From: Variovorax dokdonensis
Lineage (GTDB): Bacteria > Pseudomonadota > Gammaproteobacteria > Burkholderiales > Burkholderiaceae_C
Assembly: GCF_030316895.1 (NCBI RefSeq)
Contig: NZ_JASZYV010000001.1
Location: forward strand, 310,001 to 374,000
Direction: 5' to 3'
DNA length: 64,000 nucleotides
Part shown: positions 43,283 through 51,537 of the stretch, in pieces
Numbering within the stretch: the stretch's first letter is position 1
How the letters are laid out: each line of letters starts with the position of its first letter
The notes under the pieces: model-generated
Databases searched by the model: none
What the model was told of the DNA's origin: nothing
The model's input: only the letters and a program-made list of their open reading frames with translations
Made by a program: the position numbers and the translations under genes

Positions 43283-43981
43283 TCAGGCCTCCTGGATCAG
43301 TGGGCGCGGGGCGTCGTTGGCGGCAATGCCGTCATCGGTGCTGCTGTCGGCCTGAGGGCGGTCTGTCTGAGGCACGACGCAGCGCGGGCAGGGGGCGATC
43401 TCGTCCATCTCCGGCCAGTCGGGGTAGGTGCGCAGGCGATGTTCGAACACCTGCGCATGCGCCTCGATCTCTGAGGGGCCGGCACTGCGCGCTCCGTGTA
43501 ACACCAGCGGCGGCAGAAAGCGCATGCCGCACAGCGCTGCCGTCTGCTCGTAGGGCGGCAGGAAGGCGTCGAAGAAATAGCGGTTGTAGCCGCTGGGGTG
43601 GTAGCTCGATTCGGGTCCGCCGGTGCTGGCGGCCAGCCAGAAGTCCTTGCCCTGAAGCGCGTAGCGTCCGGTGCCGTACGCCCAGCCATAGGTCAGCACT
43701 TCATCGAGCCACAGCTTTTGCAGCGGCGGCATCGAATACCACTGGATGGGATGCATCAGCACCAGGAGGTCGGCCTTCAGCAAGCGCTGCTGCTCGGCCT
43801 CGACGTCGATCACGTAGTCCGGATAGCTGGCGTAAAGGTCGTTCACATCGACGTCGGCCACCGCGCGCGCGGCTTGCAGCAGGCGACGATTGACATGGGA
43901 TTCGCGCCAATGCGGATGCGCGGCGATCAGGTAGATGCGGGGGGAGGCTGAGGCCGCCGGCTCGGGTGCGATCTGTGACAT
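43283..43981 (-). CDS. kefF: KefF-type NAD(P)H quinone oxidoreductase, Kef ancillary subunit
   Basis: 232 residues from the ATG at 43981. Flavodoxin-like fold of the NQO1/KefF family: IYLIAAHPHWRESHVNRRL at the FMN site, HPIQWYSMPPLQKLWLDEV and AASTGGPESSYHP. A C-terminal extension of about 45 residues with a CPRC pair is unusual. KefF activates the Kef channel and reduces quinones. It overlaps nothing and precedes kefC by 2 bp, so they are co-expressed. Divergent from the ParA gene. Confidence 0.9.
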   Translation of the reverse strand: MSQIAPEPAASASPRIYLIAAHPHWRESHVNRRLLQAARAVADVDVNDLYASYPDYVIDVEAEQQRLLKADLLVLMHPIQWYSMPPLQKLWLDEVLTYGWAYGTGRYALQGKDFWLAASTGGPESSYHPSGYNRYFFDAFLPPYEQTAALCGMRFLPPLVLHGARSAGPSEIEAHAQVFEHRLRTYPDWPEMDEIAPCPRCVVPQTDRPQADSSTDDGIAANDAPRPLIQEA

Positions 43982-44099
43982 GGCGCGAACATAGCGCACA
44001 CCGCGCCGACGCGTGCAGCCGGCCATCATCGTGGCCGTCATCCTCAAAGGTTACGGGCCTGATACATTGCTTTGCTTCGGACGAACTGGAGGAGCGCTC

Positions 44100-44720
44100 A
44101 TGCCGGTGGTTCTGGTGGCCAACCCAAAGGGTGGCGTCGGTAAGTCAACCCTTGCGACCCAGGTCGCTGGCTACTTTGCCAGCCGCGGCCGCGCAGTGAT
44201 GCTGGGCGATGTCGACCGTCAGCAGTCTTCCCGGCTCTGGTTGAGCCTCAGGCCGCCAGCGGCCGCGCCCATCGCAACCTGGGAAGCGACCGACAACGAA
44301 GGGGTGGTTCGCCCGCCCAAGGGCACCACCCATGCGGTGCTGGATTCGCCCGCTGGCCTGCACGGCAAGCGCTTGCGCCAGGTTCTGGCGCTGGCGGATC
44401 GGGTGATCGTGCCGCTTCAGCCCAGCATCTTCGACATCTACGCCACGCGCGACTTTCTCGACCAACTCAATGCAGAGCGCAATGCTGCCAAGACGCGGGT
44501 CGGCTTGATCGCCATGCGCGTGGACGGTCGCACCCTCGCGGCAGAACGCCTGCGCGAGTTCACTGCGGGCCTGGGCCTGCCGGTAGTCGGCGAGCTGCGC
44601 GACACGCAGAACTACGTGCAGCTGGCTGCCCGCGGGCTGAGCGTTTTCGACGTGGCGCCCGGGCGGGTGCAGCGCGATCTGGAGCAGTGGCAGCCGATCT
44701 GCGACTGGCTGGAGCACTGA
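44100..44720 (+). CDS. orphan ParA-family ATPase
   Basis: 206 residues from the ATG at 44100, with a strong GGAGGA ribosome site. Deviant Walker A KGGVGKST (about 11-18), then GDVDRQQSSRLW in place of the usual DxDPQ, and the PLQPSIFDIYATRDF region. This is a small ParA/MinD-like protein of the type that positions cellular cargo. No ParB, Min or flagellar gene is adjacent. It is transcribed together with the MaoC-like gene 65 bp on. Role unknown. Confidence 0.85.
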   Translation: MPVVLVANPKGGVGKSTLATQVAGYFASRGRAVMLGDVDRQQSSRLWLSLRPPAAAPIATWEATDNEGVVRPPKGTTHAVLDSPAGLHGKRLRQVLALADRVIVPLQPSIFDIYATRDFLDQLNAERNAAKTRVGLIAMRVDGRTLAAERLREFTAGLGLPVVGELRDTQNYVQLAARGLSVFDVAPGRVQRDLEQWQPICDWLEH

Positions 44721-44785
44721 GACGAGCCGCGTTTGTCACCTGCCCGACAAGCGCCATCACCCCGGCACGGATAGAGTGCGCTGCC

Positions 44786-45247
44786 ATGACCAAGAAGACT
44801 TTCAAGACGCTCCAGGACCTGGCTGCCTGCGTTGGCCAGCACGTCGCGACCAGTGACTGGATCACCGTCACCCAGCAGCAGGTGAACCAGTTCGCCGAGG
44901 CCACGGGCGACCATCAATGGATCCACGTCGACATCGAGAAGGCCAAGGCCGGCCCGTTCGGCGCGCCGATCGCCCACGGCTTTCTGACGCTGTCACTGCT
45001 GCCCTTGTTCTTCCAGGATGCGATCGAGGTTGAGCAGGCACGCATGGGCGTGAACTACGGCCTCAACCGCGTGCGCTTCATGTCGCCGGTGCCCGTGGGC
45101 AGCCGGCTGCGCGCTCAGATGAAGCTGCTGAGCTGCGAGCCGATCGACAACGCGGGCGTCCAGATGGTGTGGGAGACCACCATCGAACTGGAGGGCGCCG
45201 CCAAGCCGGCCTGCGTGGCCGAATCGGTCGTGCGCCGTTACGCATGA
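44786..45247 (+). CDS. MaoC-like hydratase
   Basis: 153 residues starting at the ATG at 44786. Single hot-dog domain with FAEATGDHQWIHVD carrying the hydratase dyad Asp-His and GPFGAPIAHGFLTLSLL. Such proteins hydrate (R)-specific enoyl-CoAs or act as dehydratases in lipid metabolism; the acyl substrate is not known. The stop (TGA 45245-45247) is directly against the stop of the convergent DUF4148-like gene. Confidence 0.9.
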   Translation: MTKKTFKTLQDLAACVGQHVATSDWITVTQQQVNQFAEATGDHQWIHVDIEKAKAGPFGAPIAHGFLTLSLLPLFFQDAIEVEQARMGVNYGLNRVRFMSPVPVGSRLRAQMKLLSCEPIDNAGVQMVWETTIELEGAAKPACVAESVVRRYA

Positions 45248-45550
45248 TCAGTTGGTGGTGGGGCCCATTTCGCCATACCAGGCGGATCCGTCCCGGGTGG
45301 ACATGACAGCCTGACGGCGTACCTGCTCGCGCGTGGTGTCGCTTTGCACCGTCATCACGCCGGTGCTGCCTTCGTTAACCGGCAGGGGGTTGAGCGCTTC
45401 GGCACGGACTTCGGCGCGCGTGCGGGTGGATTCGAAGGCGGGCGGAGCCATTGGATATTCCTCCCCCTGGAAGGCCAGGGCGCTCCCGGCAAAGGTGCAA
45501 GCGGCGCTGCCCAGCGCGACGATAAGCGTGAGGCGATTGCGAACTGTCAT
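45248..45550 (-). CDS. DUF4148-like small exported protein
   Basis: 100 residues with a signal peptide (cleavage after ALA, about residue 26). The mature part has the STRTRAEVRAEALNPLP signature of the DUF4148 family of Burkholderiales, with a second TREQVRRQAV repeat. Periplasmic, function unknown. It lies 82 bp downstream of trmL on the same strand. Confidence 0.8.
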   Translation of the reverse strand: MTVRNRLTLIVALGSAACTFAGSALAFQGEEYPMAPPAFESTRTRAEVRAEALNPLPVNEGSTGVMTVQSDTTREQVRRQAVMSTRDGSAWYGEMGPTTN

Positions 45551-45632
45551 GACGATGCTCCAAGAAGAGTTGCGATGAACTCTCTACGCAGCCGTGGCGC
45601 GCTCGGATCTTCTTGCGCATGTCAGACGAAGG

Positions 45633-46094
45633 CTAATGAAACCCGTTCTGGCGCCAGGCCTCGAACACCGTCACCGCCACGGCGTTCGACAGGTTGAGGC
45701 TACGCTGGCCTTCGCGCATGGGCAGTCGCAGGCGCTGCTGCGGGGCAAATCCATCGCGCAGCTCAGGGGCGAGGCCGCGCGTCTCGCAGCCGAACACCAG
45801 CCAGTCGCCGGGCTGGAAACTCACTTCATGCACAGGCCGGCTGCCCCGCGTAGTCATGGCGAACATGCGCTCGACGGGCGGGCGCTCGGCCTCGATCAAG
45901 GCTTGCCAGCTGGCGTGACGCCGCACCGGCGCGTATTCGTGATAGTCCAGTCCGGCGCGCCGCAGCAGGCGGTCGTCCATCGAAAAGCCCAAAGGCTCCA
46001 CCAGGTGCAATGCGCAGCCGGTGTTGGCTGCCAGGCGAATCACGTTGCCGGTGTTAGGGGGGATTTCCGGCTCGACCAGGACGATGTTGAACAT
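45633..46094 (-). CDS. trmL: tRNA (cytidine/uridine-34-2'-O)-methyltransferase TrmL
   Basis: 153 residues, exactly the family length. A SPOUT-fold methyltransferase: NIVLVEPEIPPNTGNVIRL at the start, FGCETRGLAPEL and LNLSNAVAVTVFEAW, which form the knotted SAM site. TrmL methylates the wobble nucleotide of tRNA-Leu isoacceptors in the cytosol. The start codon lies 21 bp from the comF stop, on the same strand. Essentially certain. Confidence 0.95.
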   Translation of the reverse strand: MFNIVLVEPEIPPNTGNVIRLAANTGCALHLVEPLGFSMDDRLLRRAGLDYHEYAPVRRHASWQALIEAERPPVERMFAMTTRGSRPVHEVSFQPGDWLVFGCETRGLAPELRDGFAPQQRLRLPMREGQRSLNLSNAVAVTVFEAWRQNGFH

Positions 46095-46115
46095 GCGCCG
46101 ATTGTCGCCGCGGCC

Positions 46116-46877
46116 TCAGCCTGCTTCGGCCGGCAACTCCGTGCGCGCGAAGACCAGCGCGCTGACGCTTTCGGCACCGGCCGCACGCAGCGTCAGCGCG
46201 GCGGCATGGAGCGACGCGCCGCTCGTCATCACGTCGTCGACCAGCAGGACCTGCGCACCTTTCAGCCGATTCGCGTGTTTCGGGGCGACGGCAAATGCGC
46301 CCTGTAGGTTGGCCAGGCGCGCCTTTCGGTCAAGTTGACTTTGCGCAGGCGTCTCGCGAACGCGCACGAGCAGGTGCGCATCGAGCCTGGACGGCGGCGC
46401 CAGGCGGCGAGCCAGTTCCAGCGCCTGATTGAAGCCGCGCTCGCGCAGCCGGCCCGGCGCCAGCGGCATGGGCAAGACGACCTGGGCCGATTCCAGCAGC
46501 GCTTCCGCCCAGGGTGTGCTTCGCATCAGGCTCGCGATGGACGTGGCCAGGCCGGGCTCGCCCTGAAACTTGAAGCGGCCGATGTGCTCCGGCCACGGCC
46601 AGGTGTAGTCGCAGCAGGCGACCACGCGGTCCAGCGGGGGAGGCTGGCGCAGACACTGGTCGCAGCACGCGTCGCCCGACGTCGCGGTGCCGGCCGGGGC
46701 GGCCAAGGGGAGGGCGCAACGCCGGCAACGCGGGACCGGGCTGGCAAAGCGGGCGGCGCAGTCGTCGCACACGGTCCGCGTCGGCCAGGCCCGGCAGATC
46801 GCGCAGCGTCCGGGTAGGCGCTCATGCCAGGCCCGGCGCCAAGGCCATGCGGATGGGGCGACGGTGACGTTGCGCAT
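46116..46877 (-). CDS. comF: ComF-family phosphoribosyltransferase-like protein
   Basis: 253 residues. An N-terminal zinc-ribbon (CAICRAW, CDDC, CRRC and CCDQC pairs within about residues 25-75) precedes a type I phosphoribosyltransferase fold with the PRPP loop VLLVDDVMTSGASL. The PLAPGRLRERGFNQALELA segment is the family hallmark. ComF homologues act in DNA uptake and transformation. Its start codon is 22 bp from that of the divergent BioC-like gene. Confidence 0.93.
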   Translation of the reverse strand: MRNVTVAPSAWPWRRAWHERLPGRCAICRAWPTRTVCDDCAARFASPVPRCRRCALPLAAPAGTATSGDACCDQCLRQPPPLDRVVACCDYTWPWPEHIGRFKFQGEPGLATSIASLMRSTPWAEALLESAQVVLPMPLAPGRLRERGFNQALELARRLAPPSRLDAHLLVRVRETPAQSQLDRKARLANLQGAFAVAPKHANRLKGAQVLLVDDVMTSGASLHAAALTLRAAGAESVSALVFARTELPAEAG

Positions 46878-46899
46878 GGCTCAATATACTTGCCGCCCC

Positions 46900-47826
46900 A
46901 TGTCCGAGCCCCAAGCCACGCGGCGTCCGCCGACCATCGATGCCGTTGCCGCCGCGCGCTGGGCACGCCAACCCGCCATCCCCGCCTCGCCCTGGCTGCA
47001 CGAGGAGATTGGGCGCCGCATGCAGGAGCGGCTGCAGTGGATCAAGGCGACTCCCGCATCCTGGCTGGACTGGGCGCCATTGCGCGGCGGGCTGGAAGCG
47101 CACGCGCTGGTGGCGCAGCGCTATCCGCAGGCGCAGTCCTTCGTTCTTGAGCCCGAGGCGACCCTGATGGCCGCCACGCAGGCCGCGCTGGCGGCGCCGT
47201 GGTGGAGCGCCAAGCGCTGGCGGGGCGCGCAGCCACGCTTCGGGGCGCAGTCGGTGCCGGAGGAAGGCGTCGATCTGCTGTGGGCAAACATGGCGCTGCA
47301 CGCGGCGTCCGATCCGCAATCCCTGATCGCCACGTGGCACCAAAGGGTGGCGGTCAACGGCTTCCTGATGTTCTCTTGCCTGGGCCCCGACACCCTGCGG
47401 GAACTGCGCTCGCTCTACCAGGAAGCGGGCTGGCCGCCGGCCGGGCACGAGTTCACCGACATGCATGACTGGGGCGACATGCTGGTCGGCGCCGGTTTTG
47501 CCGAGCCGGTCATGGACATGGAGCACATCCAGTTGAGCTGGAGTTCGCCCCAGGCTTGCCTGGCCGAACTTCGAACGATTGGACGCAACTTGCACCCCGC
47601 GCGCTTCCCGGCGTTGCGCGGACGCCAATGGCTGGCCCGGCTGCACGAAAAATTGAGCGAGCGAGCGTCGCGTTCGAGCGACGGGCGGCTGTCGATGACC
47701 GTCGAAATCGTCTACGGGCATGCTTTCAAGCCCGCTCCCCGGGTGGCCCTGTCGCCCCAGAGCGCGGTGTCTCTTCGGGACATGCGAACCATGCTCCAGC
47801 AGGGCCGCTCCGGCGGAGGTGGATAG
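46900..47826 (+). CDS. BioC-like methyltransferase homologue without a SAM motif
   Basis: 308 residues from the ATG at 46900 (an ATG at 46876 would overlap the divergent comF start). The C-terminal half is BioC-like: GHEFTDMHDWGDMLVGAGF and LGPDTLRELRSLYQEA. In the N-terminal half, the place where the GxGxG SAM-binding motif should stand reads WLDWAPLRGGLEAHA and no Gly-rich loop is found. It is thus probably not a working methyltransferase, or binds differently. Function unknown. The DUF2244 gene follows 156 bp on. Confidence 0.8.
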   Translation: MSEPQATRRPPTIDAVAAARWARQPAIPASPWLHEEIGRRMQERLQWIKATPASWLDWAPLRGGLEAHALVAQRYPQAQSFVLEPEATLMAATQAALAAPWWSAKRWRGAQPRFGAQSVPEEGVDLLWANMALHAASDPQSLIATWHQRVAVNGFLMFSCLGPDTLRELRSLYQEAGWPPAGHEFTDMHDWGDMLVGAGFAEPVMDMEHIQLSWSSPQACLAELRTIGRNLHPARFPALRGRQWLARLHEKLSERASRSSDGRLSMTVEIVYGHAFKPAPRVALSPQSAVSLRDMRTMLQQGRSGGGG

Positions 47827-47886
47827 CGCGCAACAACGACTCCTAAGTCCGCGTCAACCCTGGAGAACCCCAGGAAAATTCACCCG

Positions 47887-47892
47887 TACAAT
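47887..47892 (+). promoter_or_regulatory. possible -10 box for the DUF2244/cytochrome oxidase operon
   Basis: TACAAT is the best -10 in the 156-bp gap before the DUF2244 start. No convincing -35 is seen 17 bp upstream, only AGAACC. It could drive the DUF2244 gene and the cytochrome oxidase genes behind it. Confidence 0.3.
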
Positions 47893-47982
47893 GCCTCGTT
47901 GCGCGAACATACGTCCTCGCTTTCCTGGCCCGAGCAACGACAGTTCTGAGGGCCGATCTGCCTCGAAAAACTGAACTCGCAC

Positions 47983-48513
47983 GTGCCGAATTCCGTGTTC
48001 CGTTTTGCCACCGTCTCCGGCCAGGGAATCCGCTGGCTGTTGAGGCGCAACTGCTCGGTTACCCCGAGCCAGTTGGGTTGGCTTTACGCATCGCTGTGTT
48101 TGGTTTCGCTGTTGATCGGGGCGGGTTTCTGGTGGCATGGCGCCCCGTTGGTGATGCCCTTTGCATGGGTCGAGCTGGCGGCGGTGGGTGTTGCATTCCT
48201 GGTCTATGCCAGGCACGCCGCGGACGGCGAGACGATCGAGCTGCAGGAGGGGCGGCTGGTCGTCGAGCTGGAAAACGGAGGGCGTTGGGAGCGCACGGAA
48301 TTCTTGCCGCACCAGGTGCGGGTCGAGCCTGAAGTCAGCGATCGGTCGCTGATCACGGTCTCGGGTCAGGGTCGTTCAGTCAAGGTGGGCCGGTTCGTGC
48401 GGCCCGAACTTCGGGCGGCGCTGGCGCGGGAGATCCGCATGGCACTGCGCGCCATGCCCGAGCAAGGGCATCGCGCGGTGTACTCCAAGCCGATGGTCTG
48501 GCCGATGGGTTAA
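47983..48513 (+). CDS. DUF2244 membrane protein
   Basis: 176 residues from a GTG at 47983 (a second GTG lies at 47995). Two hydrophobic helices (about 33-50 and 56-76) and a cytosolic domain with EFLPHQVRVEPE and VGRFVRPELRAALAREIR match the DUF2244 family. Often encoded beside cytochrome oxidase subunit II in Comamonadaceae, as here: ctaC starts 15 bp later. An assembly role is inferred from position only. Confidence 0.85.
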   Translation: MPNSVFRFATVSGQGIRWLLRRNCSVTPSQLGWLYASLCLVSLLIGAGFWWHGAPLVMPFAWVELAAVGVAFLVYARHAADGETIELQEGRLVVELENGGRWERTEFLPHQVRVEPEVSDRSLITVSGQGRSVKVGRFVRPELRAALAREIRMALRAMPEQGHRAVYSKPMVWPMG

Positions 48514-48528
48514 CTGGAAAACAAAGAA

Positions 48529-49713
48529 GTGAACACGATGAAGAGCAAGTGGTACAAGCCGGCGAATCTGTTCCTGGCGGCTGGCGCGGCATTCAGCGGG
48601 GCGGCCTGGGCCGTCAACGACCTGCCCGGAGGGCCGTCCGTTCGCCAGTTGAATCTGCCCGTTGGCGTCACCAAGATCGCTGAGGAACAGCACAGCCTGC
48701 ACAACTGGATGCTGATCCTGTGCACGGTGATCTTCATCGCCGTCTTCGCTGTCATGTTCTATTCGATCTGGAAGCACCGCAAGTCGGTGGGCCACAAGGC
48801 GGCCAACTTCCATGAGTCGGTGGTGGTCGAGGTCATCTGGACGGTCGTGCCGTTCATCATCGTGATCCTGATGGCGCTGCCGGCCACCAAGATCCTGGTC
48901 GCCCAGAAGGACACCACCAACGCCGACCTGACCATCAAGGTCACCGGCTACCAGTGGAAGTGGGGCTACGACTACATCAAGGGCGAAGGCGAGGGCCTGG
49001 GCTTCATCTCCACCCTGCTGCCCGAGCACCGCGCGTTTTCCAATGCGGGCGCCAAGGGCAACGTGCCCGACAACTACCTGTTCGAGGTGGACAACCCGCT
49101 GGTGGTGCCGGTCGATCGCAAGATCCGCATCATCACCACCGCGTCCGACGTGATCCACGCCTTCGCCGTGCCGCAGTTCGGCATCAAGCAAGACGCCATT
49201 CCCGGCTTTGTGCGCGACACCTGGTTCCGTGCCGAGAAGGTGGGCGACTACTACGGGCAGTGCCAGGAGCTTTGCGGCAAGGAGCACGCCTACATGCCGA
49301 TCCACGTGAAGGTGGTGTCCGCCGCCGAATACGCCACCTGGGTCGACACGAAGCGCAAGGAAGCTGCTGCCAAGCAGGACGATCCGAACAAGGTCTGGAC
49401 CCTGCCGGACATCCTGGCGCGCGGCGAAAAAGTCTATGCCGCCAATTGCGCGGCCTGCCACCAGGCCAACGGAAAGGGCGCCGGCCCGATCAAGGCGCTC
49501 GACGCCTCTGCGATCGTGCTCGATGCCGACCATGCCAAGCAGATCGACGTGATCCTCCAGGGTCGCAACAACGGCGCCATGCCCTCGTGGAAGCACCTGA
49601 GCGATACCGACATCGCGGCGGTGGCGAGCTTCACGAAGAACGCCTGGTCGAACAAGACCGGCCAGCTTGTCCAGCCTGCAGAAGTGCTGGCCGAGCGCAA
49701 GAAGCTGCAATAA
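48529..49713 (+). CDS. ctaC: cytochrome c oxidase subunit II with fused cytochrome c domain
   Basis: 394 residues from the GTG at 48529 (an ATG at 48538 is an equal choice). Signal peptide, two membrane helices, then the CuA domain with CQELCGKEHAYMP. A C-terminal class I cytochrome c with the heme site CAACH (GEKVYAANCAACHQ) makes this a caa3-like subunit II that takes electrons from its own heme. Located at the start of the oxidase operon. Confidence 0.96.
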   Translation: MNTMKSKWYKPANLFLAAGAAFSGAAWAVNDLPGGPSVRQLNLPVGVTKIAEEQHSLHNWMLILCTVIFIAVFAVMFYSIWKHRKSVGHKAANFHESVVVEVIWTVVPFIIVILMALPATKILVAQKDTTNADLTIKVTGYQWKWGYDYIKGEGEGLGFISTLLPEHRAFSNAGAKGNVPDNYLFEVDNPLVVPVDRKIRIITTASDVIHAFAVPQFGIKQDAIPGFVRDTWFRAEKVGDYYGQCQELCGKEHAYMPIHVKVVSAAEYATWVDTKRKEAAAKQDDPNKVWTLPDILARGEKVYAANCAACHQANGKGAGPIKALDASAIVLDADHAKQIDVILQGRNNGAMPSWKHLSDTDIAAVASFTKNAWSNKTGQLVQPAEVLAERKKLQ

Positions 49714-49752
49714 GCGCCACGACGACGAAGCGATAAGCCAAGGAAGACCGAA

Positions 49753-51387
49753 ATGAGTGCAGTCCTCGATCCCCACGGACACGCCGGCGACCACGCGCAC
49801 GACGACCATCACGACCACCACGCGCCCACGGGTTGGCGTCGCTGGGTGTTTGCCACCAACCACAAGGACATCGGGACGCTCTACCTGCTGTTCTCGTTCG
49901 CGATGCTGATCGTGGGCGGGATCCTGGCGCTGGGCATCCGCGCCGAGCTGTTCCAGCCCGGCCTGCAACTGGTGAACCCCGAGCTGTTCAACCAGCTCAC
50001 CACCATGCACGGCCTGATCATGGTGTTCGGCGCCATCATGCCGGCCTTCGTGGGCTTCGCGAACTGGATGATCCCGCTGCAGATCGGCTGCTCGGACATG
50101 GCTTTCGCCCGCATGAACAACCTCAGCTTCTGGCTGCTGATCCCGGCGGCGTTGATGCTGGTGGGCTCGTTCTTCATGCCCGGTGGCGCTCCGGCAGCCG
50201 GCTGGACGCTCTACGCACCGCTCACGCTGCAGATGGGCCCCTCGATGGATGCCGGCATCTTTGCCATGCACATCATGGGTGCCAGCTCGATCATGGGCTC
50301 GATCAACATCATCGTGACCATCCTGAACATGCGCGCACCGGGCATGACGCTCATGAAGATGCCGCTGTTCTGCTGGACCTGGCTGATCACCGCATATCTG
50401 CTGATCGCAGTGATGCCCGTGCTGGCCGGCGCCATCACGATGACGCTGACGGATCGCCATTTCGGCACCAGCTTCTTCAACCCCGCCGGCGGCGGCGACC
50501 CGGTGATGTATCAACACATCTTCTGGTTCTTCGGCCACCCCGAGGTCTACATCATGATCTTGCCGGCCTTCGGCATCATCAGCCAGATCGTGCCGGCCTT
50601 TGCCCGCAAGAAGCTGTTCGGCTACGCGTCGATGGTCTACGCCACCAGTTCGATCGCAATCCTCTCGTTCATCGTGTGGGCGCACCACATGTTCACCACC
50701 GGCATGCCGGTGACGGGCCAGTTGTTCTTCATGTACGCGACCATGCTGATCGCCGTACCGACCGCAGTGAAGATCTTCAACTGGATCGCAACCATGTGGC
50801 AGGGCTCGATGACCTTCGAGACGCCCATGCTGTTCGCCGTCGGCTTCATCTTCGTGTTCACGATGGGTGGGTTCACCGGCCTGATCCTGGCCATGGCGCC
50901 CATCGACATCCAGCTGCAGGACACCTACTACGTGGTGGCGCACTTCCACTACGTGCTGGTGGCGGGGTCGCTCTACGCCATGTTCGCGGGCTACTACTAC
51001 TGGGCGCCCAAGTGGACGGGCGTCATGTATGACGAGATGCGCGGCAAGATCCACTTCTGGTGGTCGCTGATCTCGTTCAACGTCACCTTCTTCCCGATGC
51101 ACTTCCTGGGCCTGGCAGGCATGCCGCGCCGCTATGCCGACTACCCGATGCAGTTTGCAGACTTCAATGCGGTGGCCTCGGTCGGTGCTTTTGCCTTCGG
51201 CCTGGCGCAGGTGTATTTCTTCTTCTTCATCGTGCTGCCGACCATGCGCGGCAAGGGCGAGCCGGCACCCCAGAAGCCTTGGGAGGGTGCCGAGGGCCTC
51301 GAGTGGGAAGTGCCGTCGCCCGCGCCTTTCCACACCTTCGAGACTCCGCCGAAGCTCGATGCCACCGCCACGCGAGTGGTCGGCTGA
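49753..51387 (+). CDS. ctaD: cytochrome c oxidase subunit I
   Basis: 544 residues, twelve membrane helices. Heme and CuB ligands are seen in [20 protein letters not shown] and [12 protein letters not shown]; the EVY cross-link site [13 protein letters not shown] is intact. Proton-pump K-channel residues are in the usual places. It carries an unusual His-rich N-terminus with eight His in residues 8-23, which could bind copper. It follows ctaC after a short gap. Confidence 0.97.
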   Translation: MSAVLDPHGHAGDHAHDDHHDHHAPTGWRRWVFATNHKDIGTLYLLFSFAMLIVGGILALGIRAELFQPGLQLVNPELFNQLTTMHGLIMVFGAIMPAFVGFANWMIPLQIGCSDMAFARMNNLSFWLLIPAALMLVGSFFMPGGAPAAGWTLYAPLTLQMGPSMDAGIFAMHIMGASSIMGSINIIVTILNMRAPGMTLMKMPLFCWTWLITAYLLIAVMPVLAGAITMTLTDRHFGTSFFNPAGGGDPVMYQHIFWFFGHPEVYIMILPAFGIISQIVPAFARKKLFGYASMVYATSSIAILSFIVWAHHMFTTGMPVTGQLFFMYATMLIAVPTAVKIFNWIATMWQGSMTFETPMLFAVGFIFVFTMGGFTGLILAMAPIDIQLQDTYYVVAHFHYVLVAGSLYAMFAGYYYWAPKWTGVMYDEMRGKIHFWWSLISFNVTFFPMHFLGLAGMPRRYADYPMQFADFNAVASVGAFAFGLAQVYFFFFIVLPTMRGKGEPAPQKPWEGAEGLEWEVPSPAPFHTFETPPKLDATATRVVG

Positions 51388-51410
51388 ACGGCACCTGACC
51401 GCCTCCAAGC

Positions 51411-51518
51411 ATGACACCCGATCAGAAGAAGAACAACCGGCGTCTGGGCCTCATCCTGGCCTCGATCGCTGTCGTGTTCTTCATCGGTTTCATGGCGCGG
51501 ATGATCTTCGTCCGCTAG
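51411..51518 (+). CDS. cytochrome oxidase small assembly protein (35 residues)
   Basis: A 35-residue peptide: a basic head (MTPDQKKNNRR) and a single membrane helix (LGLILASIAVVFFIGFMA) with a basic end. It matches the short peptide annotated as a cytochrome oxidase small assembly protein in Burkholderiales. It lies 23 bp after ctaD and 19 bp before ctaG, on the same strand. Possibly helps subunit I or copper insertion. Confidence 0.75.
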   Translation: MTPDQKKNNRRLGLILASIAVVFFIGFMARMIFVR

Positions 51519-51537
51519 AAGCAGGCCGCGCGGCGCC

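Noticed and set aside
41556-43355. A 599-codon frame opposite kefC
   Set aside because: A shadow of kefC; His/Gln/Arg-rich low-complexity translation and no plausible start context.
48376-51417. A 1013-codon minus-strand open frame across DUF2244, ctaC and ctaD
   Set aside because: Its product is rich in His/Arg/Asp with no domain, while the plus strand encodes textbook oxidase subunits over the same bases.
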